In this document: positions 6,971-13,221 of the stretch, piece by piece
Position numbering within the stretch: the first letter of the stretch is position 1
How the letters are laid out: each line of letters opens with the position of its first letter
Source: Euryarchaeota archaeon UBA13
Lineage (GTDB): Archaea; Thermoplasmatota; Poseidoniia; Poseidoniales; Poseidoniaceae
Length of the DNA: 13,221 nucleotides
Reading direction: 5' to 3'
Assembly (NCBI GenBank): GCA_002495945.1
Contig: DAHU01000032.1
Span: 1 to 13,221 of the forward strand
Notes under the pieces: model-generated
What the model saw: the letters and a program-made list of their open reading frames with translations, nothing else
Database searches by the model: none
Told to the model about the DNA's origin: nothing
Program-made: the position numbers and the translations under genes

Positions 6971-9900
6971 ATGACGAGGAGCGTGAATGGGTCATATAGT
7001 CGACCAAATTTGCTATTCTTCTTCATGTTTGCAGTGCTTACTTTGCATTTATTTGCTCCACTAGCGAGTGCTTCAGGTATGAGTTCTTGCCAAAATAATG
7101 GCGGTTCGTGTGATGATTATGATTTTCAGGACGATTATACCCAATCTCAATCAGATTGGATTAATGCAACTTATGATTTCAAATTAGTAGATACCAATAC
7201 TATTGATTTGGACATTGTTTGGGCAATCCATGAATTTGACAGACAGGCATTAGGTTTCAATGACGGTGGCGCCATAGAAGCAGCATTAGCAGCAGATGGA
7301 CTTGACCCAGATGACGGTGCTCCGGCTGATTTACTAAGGAATTATTTCGATGAAAGTCTCAATGGTCCTAATACTCCAACCGTTAAAGATCAACTCAAGA
7401 CTGAGTTAAACGATGCACTTCAGACCGCACTGGAAAGCATTGGCGTTGTAACAAATCAACTAACTGATTACACAAATGAAATTGTGCAACAGGGCGTAAC
7501 AACTACCTGTTCAACCGATGATCAGTCAGATTCTGTACATGGCGGAGAGGCTGCAAGTGTAGCAGATGCCTTTCAACCTCCAATCTGTATTGGTTCATCG
7601 ATTACGCTTGATTTAATCAATACCAATTTTAGTTTGGACTCCTCTGGTGGTTTAGATCTCGAACGGGCATTCCGTGGTATGTTGGTCATGGGTGCTGAAA
7701 TCGAGGCTGACTTTACTCTACTGACAATACCCGGTTCGATAGGTTACTACTCTTTTTTGCCACCCGACTATGCGAATATTGTCGAGGTTAACAGTGGCGG
7801 CAATCTAATTGCTAGAGCAGGAAACCCACCATTCTTTGCTGGAGAATGGGTAGTTGATTTATTGGATGCGCCAGCAAATTCGGATGATGTTCAGACCCCC
7901 ATTTCAGTTAGATTGGCGCATCGAGATGGTTATTCAGGAACTGATTCAGTAGTAATCGCAGAAGGCAGCAAAGCATTGGATCTAAAAGTCAGTTTGGACC
8001 TCAGAGATGAGTATGCAGCAACAATAGATTTCGTTGCGGGGATAAACTATCTCAATGAGAGTCTGATGTCTGATTGGGGAATTTCATTACTAAACATCTC
8101 GGATTCTGCCTCTCTGCCCTTAGTAACTTCAGACGGTATACGTTTAGCATACCACAATGGACTGGTGCCTCTTGATTCCTTTACCTCCGCATTTCCAATA
8201 AACGACATCACCAGCGGTATCTCAGATTCTATGGGTAGTGATGAAGCCATAACAATGGATCCACTTTATTGGGTATCAAACAGTGTAGCAGATGGCCTTG
8301 GTGTTGCAGGTGGACTAAATTATACCCATTCGAGTGGTTGTACTGAAATAGCTCCACTCGGACAAGATTTGCATTATTGTCTCACAGGTCCGTCGGCAAT
8401 GAGTGAAGAGTATCCAGTTTTCATTCGTTCAACGAGTCAACCTTTTTCAGCGAGTTTAATCGATTTATTGAAGAATAATATTGATGATGAAAATTTAAAT
8501 GAGTATATTGATGTTATCCAAGAGAGTGATTTAAGGAATATTTTCAACAGCGGGATTTCTATAGAGAGCGTGATTCCCGCTGATTTCCTCGATTCTATTA
8601 TTCCCGAAGACTTACCTCCAACTGAGATAACCCTTGAGATTGTCTTGCCAAGTTGGGTAAGAACGGCTGACGGTGAAGACCGTTTGACCTTCCAGAGGAC
8701 ATTGTCGGGGACATCAGATTTGGCAATCTCGCTGGCTGGTACCGACCCATACGATTGGCGGACCGATATCAGAGATGATGATATGAATGTGATATGTACA
8801 ACTTTACAAAGAACTTGCATTAGTAGTTCGATTGAATTAGACATATCGGCATTGAGAATCAATGAATGGTCTCAATCGGTATCTTTGGATTTTGCTTTGG
8901 ATGCAGAAGTTTCAATTTATCGAGTGATGATTCCGCTTGATGAGATTAACCAAAGTGGCCCAACAAAAGTCAGTTTTGAGGCTGCACCCGCTGATTTAGT
9001 GAGAATTGGCTTAGATATGGCAAGCCGATTAGCAGAACCAAAAACCTTTGACAATGTTGGCAATATCTGTACCGAAGAACAGGATTATGATGTCTGCAAT
9101 GACAATCTATCTATGATTTTCACCCCAGAGGGTTTGACAGATTTTTCTGAAGATATTGGTGAAATGATTACCGATTATATTCACCAATCGGGTGCAGAAA
9201 TCCCCAACCAAGATGACTCTCCATTTGGCCAAGTAGATCTAAGCGGGTTCGAAATCAAGACTAAAGTCGACGGTTTATCTGGCTTAGACCAGGATATTGG
9301 CGATGATGAGCCTATTACCCTTAGCGTAAAGATTCCAAAGGTAGAATTCAAGCTAGAGTTGGACGGGAACTTGGGCGAAATTGCTGAAGGTAATACAAGT
9401 AGCATGCAACTCAATTTCTTTGCTAGTGCGTTTCAAGGACTTATTGTCAAACCAATGGCTTCCGCCGCCGAGTTACTTGGTTCATCATTAACAAACGGCC
9501 TCATATCCGGTGATGGCATAACTTATCCAGATCCAAGTGGCGAAGCCACCTCAATCTCATTTAGTGGTAATACTTCAATTGCTGAAGAATACGATTTATC
9601 GTTAACGGGTCCTGTTACGGTTATCCTGCCGAGGGGAATTACTATCCAAGATGTTGAGGATACTGGAGGTTACCTGTCAATATCAGAAGTTGGCGGCAGA
9701 CAGAAAATAACCTACAATATTCCGGACGGTGACTTTGAAGATACTATCTCTTTCCGAATCAATGTTTCTTGGTTCTATTTGCTAATGCAATTCTGGGTTT
9801 ATCCTACATTCATCATTATGTTACTTGGCCTATTCATTCGTCGTCGAAGGCGCAAGAAACGGTTGAAGAAACAGCGCAAGGCTGAAGCCAGTCAGCAGGC

Positions 9901-10048
9901 GTCAAAAGTAGCAATTGGGGACAGTGAGTTTAACGATTTGCAAGGCTTCAAGAGTGAAGGTTTGCATGGTGAGTTGCAACAATTTGAAGAATACTCTGTT
10001 AAACCACCGCCGCCAATGATTGATTTAGGCGACAAACGCTTCGATTAG
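6971..10048 (+). CDS. Large secreted, membrane-anchored protein of unrecognised family
   Basis: I do not recognise a domain. The frame is open from 6896, but ATG at 6971 is preferred: it gives a normal signal peptide (hydrophobic 13-31, cleavage near ALASA) and clears the divergent TYW2 gene. ATG at 6938 or TTG at 6896 are alternatives. From 6971 the product has 1025 residues. The exterior part (about 35-933) is acidic and carries exactly ten cysteines that fall into five consecutive pairs (for example Cys40/Cys47, and the pair in ICTTLQRTC), suggesting disulfides, plus several N-x-S/T sequons. Beta-rich stretches occur near the C-terminal end before a membrane span at about 934-956, followed by a strongly basic run (RRRRRKKRLKKQRK) and a cytoplasmic tail with PPPP at 1012-1015. 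Its stop codon overlaps that of uvrC on the other strand. A surface receptor, adhesin or envelope component are all possible. Confidence 0.85.
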   Translation: MTRSVNGSYSRPNLLFFFMFAVLTLHLFAPLASASGMSSCQNNGGSCDDYDFQDDYTQSQSDWINATYDFKLVDTNTIDLDIVWAIHEFDRQALGFNDGGAIEAALAADGLDPDDGAPADLLRNYFDESLNGPNTPTVKDQLKTELNDALQTALESIGVVTNQLTDYTNEIVQQGVTTTCSTDDQSDSVHGGEAASVADAFQPPICIGSSITLDLINTNFSLDSSGGLDLERAFRGMLVMGAEIEADFTLLTIPGSIGYYSFLPPDYANIVEVNSGGNLIARAGNPPFFAGEWVVDLLDAPANSDDVQTPISVRLAHRDGYSGTDSVVIAEGSKALDLKVSLDLRDEYAATIDFVAGINYLNESLMSDWGISLLNISDSASLPLVTSDGIRLAYHNGLVPLDSFTSAFPINDITSGISDSMGSDEAITMDPLYWVSNSVADGLGVAGGLNYTHSSGCTEIAPLGQDLHYCLTGPSAMSEEYPVFIRSTSQPFSASLIDLLKNNIDDENLNEYIDVIQESDLRNIFNSGISIESVIPADFLDSIIPEDLPPTEITLEIVLPSWVRTADGEDRLTFQRTLSGTSDLAISLAGTDPYDWRTDIRDDDMNVICTTLQRTCISSSIELDISALRINEWSQSVSLDFALDAEVSIYRVMIPLDEINQSGPTKVSFEAAPADLVRIGLDMASRLAEPKTFDNVGNICTEEQDYDVCNDNLSMIFTPEGLTDFSEDIGEMITDYIHQSGAEIPNQDDSPFGQVDLSGFEIKTKVDGLSGLDQDIGDDEPITLSVKIPKVEFKLELDGNLGEIAEGNTSSMQLNFFASAFQGLIVKPMASAAELLGSSLTNGLISGDGITYPDPSGEATSISFSGNTSIAEEYDLSLTGPVTVILPRGITIQDVEDTGGYLSISEVGGRQKITYNIPDGDFEDTISFRINVSWFYLLMQFWVYPTFIIMLLGLFIRRRRRKKRLKKQRKAEASQQASKVAIGDSEFNDLQGFKSEGLHGELQQFEEYSVKPPPPMIDLGDKRFD

Positions 10049-11745
10049 TTATTGATAGCATCAAAAATTCGTTTGGCCAACGCAGGGCCAATTCCCGGCA
10101 CTGTCTTGATATCCTTTTCACTTGCGTGCAGTATTTCTTTGCGGCCACCAAAATGGCGAATTAAAGTCTGAAATTTTTTTGCCCCTAAACCTGCAACATT
10201 TTCTAGCGGGTCGGCAAATTTCTTCTTACTACGACGCTGTCGGTGGAAGGAATTGACAAATCTGTGTGCCTCATCACGGGCATGAATCAAAACTCTACCT
10301 TGTCGGTCTAAAACCAACGGTTGCTTACCGATTCGATAAATGGTCTCTTCACGTTTTGCCAATGCAGCAACCGCAAACTTCCCGGCAAATTTAGAACCAT
10401 CAATCATCTTAGTAATCATATCTAAATGGGTTTGTCCGCCATCGAGAAGCAATAAATCTGGCCACTCCGTTTGTCGTTTCATCCATCTCTCAACAACCTC
10501 TCGCATCATTCGTAAATCGTCAAGTTGCTCTCCTTTTACAGTGTACTTTCTGTATTCATCCTTGTGCGGTCTGCCGTTTTTGAAACAGACGCTAGCACCT
10601 ACTCGGTGATCACCTTGAATCTGTGCCATGTCAAAACACACAATGTGATTGAGTTGTTGCATTTCAAGTAGTTTAGCACCGTCATCTGCGGCTCGTTTTT
10701 CTAATGAACCACTAGCTTTATTCACGAAACGGATTAGTTGAATTTCAGCGTTTTGAGCTGCTAATTGCATTAGTGTGACAAAGTCTCCTCGTGAGGGATT
10801 TCTAACTTCAACTGCCGATTCTCGTCGAGTTTGAAGCCAATCCTCGACTCCATCGAAAAGGGGCGTTGGGGTGATGAGTAATTTGGGTGGACATCGATTA
10901 GCATAATGATCGGCGACGAACATAGATACTGTTTCGCCGATGTCTCCACGATGAATCATTTGCCATGACTCTTGACCTTTTACCACTCCATCATCCGCAT
11001 GCAAAACTACGATTGCTGCTAAATCACCTTCACAAGCAAATCCAATTGTGTCGCAATCGCGATACACTTTACTTGATACAATATGTTGGCTGGTAGTTGT
11101 TCGAATCGCTTTGATTAAGTCTCTGTGTCGGCCGGCAAGTTCGTACTCTAATTTATCCGAGTGTTCATCCATTTTGAGGGTCAATTCTTGAATTAACTTA
11201 CTGGCATTGCCGTTGAGTATTTGTTTTACGGCAGCGACTCTTTGACGATAATCGTCGTCAGAACCAGTATCAAGATATCCGAAAGGAATGTTGTTCTTGT
11301 CATCTCTGAGGCCGAATTGTCTGCGTAGTAATTTCATAACTTGCTTGGCTGCTCCTGCATTGGGAAACGGTCCCCAAATATCAGCCCCCTTTGGCGGTCT
11401 TCTGGTGTACAATATTCGGGGTAGCTTATCGCCTGATAAGGCGAGATATGGAAAGGATTTGTCATCTTTTAGCATCGAGTTATATCTTGGTTTGTGTTCT
11501 CTTATCAGTTGACGTTCCAAAATCAACGCCTCGTGAGGTGATGCGGTGACTATACATTCGATATCATCCGAGCGTTCCACCAATTCAGGAATCATCGCCC
11601 TGTCTGGATTACTCGCAAAATAAGCGCGTATCCTTTCATTTAATTTTGTGGCTTTACCAACATAAAGCACCCTACCTTGCTTGGTTTTGAAAAGATAAAC
11701 GCCGGGTTTTTTCGGCAAATCAACCGAAGATAACCTGACGGGCAT
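10045..11745 (-). CDS. uvrC: UvrC, nuclease subunit of UvrABC nucleotide excision repair
   Basis: Makes the two incisions around bulky DNA lesions with UvrA and UvrB. Domains in order: GIY-YIG nuclease at about 12-92 (GVYLF, YVGKA, Arg38, Glu77, Asn89); UVR motif for UvrB contact at about 183-216; RNase H-like nuclease at about 368-505 with FDMAQIQG (Asp372), LLLLDGG (Asp435) and DEAHRF (His494); and paired helix-hairpin-helix at about 516-563 (GLGAKKF, VPGIGPALAKRI). All catalytic positions I can check are present. The segment between the GIY-YIG and UVR domains is shortened and lacks the four cysteines that hold the iron-sulfur cluster in bacterial UvrC. The length, 566, is slightly below the usual 590-610, largely for this reason. 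ATG start with GAGG seven bases upstream. uvrA and uvrB are not adjacent. Confidence 0.96.
   Translation of the reverse strand: MPVRLSSVDLPKKPGVYLFKTKQGRVLYVGKATKLNERIRAYFASNPDRAMIPELVERSDDIECIVTASPHEALILERQLIREHKPRYNSMLKDDKSFPYLALSGDKLPRILYTRRPPKGADIWGPFPNAGAAKQVMKLLRRQFGLRDDKNNIPFGYLDTGSDDDYRQRVAAVKQILNGNASKLIQELTLKMDEHSDKLEYELAGRHRDLIKAIRTTTSQHIVSSKVYRDCDTIGFACEGDLAAIVVLHADDGVVKGQESWQMIHRGDIGETVSMFVADHYANRCPPKLLITPTPLFDGVEDWLQTRRESAVEVRNPSRGDFVTLMQLAAQNAEIQLIRFVNKASGSLEKRAADDGAKLLEMQQLNHIVCFDMAQIQGDHRVGASVCFKNGRPHKDEYRKYTVKGEQLDDLRMMREVVERWMKRQTEWPDLLLLDGGQTHLDMITKMIDGSKFAGKFAVAALAKREETIYRIGKQPLVLDRQGRVLIHARDEAHRFVNSFHRQRRSKKKFADPLENVAGLGAKKFQTLIRHFGGRKEILHASEKDIKTVPGIGPALAKRIFDAINN
10174..10180 (+). 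terminator. Oligo-T tract downstream of the large surface-protein gene (candidate)
   Basis: Seven consecutive T on the plus strand, about 126 bases past the stop of the surface-protein gene and inside uvrC, where the minus strand reads AAAAAAA (Lys-Lys codons of GLGAKKF). Archaeal RNA polymerase can terminate at oligo-T without a hairpin. With no spacer between the convergent genes, an internal site like this is where termination could happen. The tract could equally be just codon usage. Confidence 0.2.
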
Positions 11746-11752
11746 GTTTTAT

Positions 11753-11756
11753 CCTC
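11753..11756 (-). promoter_or_regulatory. Shine-Dalgarno of uvrC
   Basis: GAGG on the minus strand, within CCTGAGGATAAAAC before the ATG, leaves seven bases to the start codon. It is the only good Shine-Dalgarno I see in the window, so uvrC is probably translated from a leadered message while the other genes look leaderless. Confidence 0.5.
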
Positions 11757-11786
11757 AGGGTCAGTACTCAAAAGGGCAACCATCAT

Positions 11787-11798
11787 GATTTTACTAAA
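11787..11798 (-). promoter_or_regulatory. TATA-like box for uvrC (candidate)
   Basis: Minus-strand TTTAGTAAAATC resembles an archaeal TATA element. It lies 42-53 bases before the uvrC ATG, which would put the transcript start about 15-20 bases before the ATG and leave room for the Shine-Dalgarno at 11753-11756. The adjoining ATCATGAT (11782-11789) is an 8-bp palindrome. Position and base composition are the only evidence. Confidence 0.3.
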
Positions 11799-11806
11799 CA
11801 ACAGGC

Positions 11807-11820
11807 AATTCAATTGATAA
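11807..11820 (+). promoter_or_regulatory. AT-rich box upstream of the STAND gene (candidate TATA)
   Basis: AATTCAATTGATAA sits 29-42 bases before the ATG at 11849 in the 103-base gap between uvrC and the STAND gene. With the usual 25-base spacing from TATA to transcript start, the message would begin just before or at the ATG. The hexamer CAATTG in it is palindromic. The rest of the gap shows no RNA gene and no additional coding frame. Confidence 0.25.
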
Positions 11821-11848
11821 CTAACATTACCTCGCCTATTCGAAAATC

Positions 11849-13221
11849 ATGGTTTCCAAAGCCCAACTTCGAATACTTGCTTGGCTGAGTAAGTATCCGC
11901 AGAGTGTGGAAACTGACTGGGACGTGACTAGAGAAATCTCATTGCCGGGTATCGCAGAAGGTTTGGGCGTCGTTCGTTCTGCACTAAATTTACCACTCAC
12001 CAAACTTGAGGATTCTGGACTAATCTCCAAACGCACTGCCCACGTCATCGGTGGTGGTGGTAGGCGTCGACAGGTGTATCACATAACTTTCGACGGACGT
12101 AGCGAATTAGACCAGACTAGTCACGATTTTTCCAAGTCAAAAGTCCGTGACCAGTTTATTGGGAATCCACCAATAATCGAAGCTATTTTTGGACGCAAGG
12201 ATGAGCAGCAAGAATGTTTGTCACTGCTTGAAGAAAACTCGCTAATGCTTAGCGGCATGCCGGGTATCGGCAAATCATCCTTTGCTCTAAGTTTGGGTCA
12301 GGCAATTGCCAAGCAGCGCGTGGTTAGGTGGGCGGTTGCCGACCAGTTCTCAGATTATCTGTCGATAATCACTACTTGGTTTCCCAATCAATCACTACCC
12401 CGTGATATTGATTCGTTTTGCACAGTGATGAATGATTGCCAAGACTTCCTAGTTATCGATGATTTCAATCACATAAATCGTCGACACATAGACTCGGTCT
12501 TGGAACTGGTAGAAAAATTAGCCAACATTGCGGAGATTAGATTGTTATTGATTTCAAGAGATTCTTCAAATATCTTGCAAGGTTTTTCAAAATTCAAATT
12601 AGAAGCTCTCGATGTTGCTTCTTGTTGCACTATGTTGGGTGAGAGTATGGACCTTGGCCATCGCCAGACAATAGCGGAGAGTTTAGGCCACCATCCATTA
12701 GCATTGAAATTATATCAACCCGAATACAACATTCCGGAATCTTCGTCAGATATCATTGCATACGTCGAAAATGTCGTGTTAAATTCACTGTCAGAGGCTC
12801 AAAAAGCGGAGGTTTGCCATTTATCATTAGAGCCGGTGGCTATGGATTCTTCTGATTCAATAATCGCCACTGATGTGGATTTTTACGACGAACAAAATCT
12901 ACTTCGATGGGATGGAGACTCCTTGTTTGAACTACAACACCTAATTCGTAATGTCGTACGCAATAACTTGACTTCATCACAAAAACAAGAGGCCCATCAT
13001 CGACTTGCGCAGCATTGGCAAGAGGTAGAGTCCGTCGGAGCAGAAGAAAATTATTTGTTTCATTTAGCCAGGTCTAACCTGAGTGATTTCATCAGTGAAA
13101 TATCGGATAGAATCGTCTCATTGGATGGTCAAAATACTGCTGCAATCGCGGCCATGATTAGCGATTCAACCGATAGAGATAATCCTCAGCCGGACTTGGT
13201 TTATTTGTCTTCGAAGGTTGC
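11849..13221 (+). CDS. Winged-helix STAND NTPase (NLR/MalT-like signalling ATPase), C-terminus cut off
   Basis: The frame opens at ATG 11849 (an in-frame TAA lies at 11822-11824) and is still open at the right edge, giving 457 residues so far. Residues 1-85 form a MarR-like winged helix: VVRSALNLPLTKLEDSGLIS as recognition part and GGGGRRRQVYHIT as wing. A STAND/NB-ARC ATPase follows: FGRKDEQ entry at 114-120, Walker A GMPGIGKSS at 136-144, Walker B FLVIDD at 200-205, sensor LLLISRD at 232-238, and the GxP motif as GHHPLAL at 280-286. ELQHLIRNVVRNNL (361-374) matches the winged-helix segment after the ATPase in MalT/AfsR-type proteins, and helices that could begin a repeat sensor start near 385. 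Such proteins are ATP-dependent switches that oligomerise on ligand binding. A DNA-binding N-terminus suggests transcription control; the ligand and targets are unknown, and the missing C-terminus would normally hold the sensor. Confidence 0.85.
   Translation, partial: MVSKAQLRILAWLSKYPQSVETDWDVTREISLPGIAEGLGVVRSALNLPLTKLEDSGLISKRTAHVIGGGGRRRQVYHITFDGRSELDQTSHDFSKSKVRDQFIGNPPIIEAIFGRKDEQQECLSLLEENSLMLSGMPGIGKSSFALSLGQAIAKQRVVRWAVADQFSDYLSIITTWFPNQSLPRDIDSFCTVMNDCQDFLVIDDFNHINRRHIDSVLELVEKLANIAEIRLLLISRDSSNILQGFSKFKLEALDVASCCTMLGESMDLGHRQTIAESLGHHPLALKLYQPEYNIPESSSDIIAYVENVVLNSLSEAQKAEVCHLSLEPVAMDSSDSIIATDVDFYDEQNLLRWDGDSLFELQHLIRNVVRNNLTSSQKQEAHHRLAQHWQEVESVGAEENYLFHLARSNLSDFISEISDRIVSLDGQNTAAIAAMISDSTDRDNPQPDLVYLSSKV

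Noticed and set aside
11836..12048. Minus-strand 70-codon frame
   Set aside because: It is antisense to the clear winged-helix domain of the STAND gene, which has a consistent domain order over 457 codons.

Overview
The window looks like a piece of a planktonic archaeal genome of moderate GC (about 40-45% by eye), most plausibly Marine Group II / Poseidoniia-type Euryarchaeota. The evidence is a wybutosine-pathway TYW2/Taw2 homologue (archaeal/eukaryotic, not bacterial), start codons that mostly lack a Shine-Dalgarno sequence, and several single-span surface proteins, one with a long thrombospondin-3-type calcium stalk. These sit beside a bacterial-type UvrC, which mesophilic archaea often carry. 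The taxon is an inference; no marker gene settles it.

Layout from left to right. (a) 1-50 (-): the first 16 codons of a gene that leaves the window. (b) 71-2023 (-): a membrane-tethered CocE/NonD (S15-like, X-Pro dipeptidyl-peptidase family) alpha/beta hydrolase. (c) 2048-3028 (+): a secreted, membrane-anchored cyclophilin-type prolyl isomerase, divergent from (b). (d) 3059-5770 (+): a GDSL/SGNH esterase on a 22-residue-repeat TSP3 stalk with a C-terminal anchor, probably co-transcribed with (c). (e) 5771-6919 (-): a TYW2-family tRNA(Phe) aminocarboxypropyltransferase. (f) 6971-10048 (+): a large unrecognised surface protein with five cysteine pairs and a basic, proline-containing tail. (g) 10045-11745 (-): UvrC of nucleotide excision repair. 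(h) 11849-13221 (+): a winged-helix/STAND NTPase cut by the right edge.

Four of the eight genes (b, c, d, f) encode exported, membrane-anchored proteins. Together they suggest a cell-surface set for polymer hydrolysis and extracytoplasmic folding in a heterotroph. TYW2 and UvrC are informational genes interleaved with them. Genes are packed very tightly: two convergent pairs meet at their stop codons with no spacer, and two divergent pairs have start codons only about 25 and 51 bases apart. The longest non-coding stretch is 103 bases, between uvrC and the STAND gene. No tRNA, rRNA, CRISPR array, insertion sequence or integrase was seen.

Most interesting points: the wHTH-STAND (NLR-like) protein at the right edge; a TYW2 whose active-site motifs look eukaryotic rather than like the archaeal enzyme I recall; a UvrC lacking the four-cysteine iron-sulfur segment; and the GDSL head on a calcium-binding stalk.
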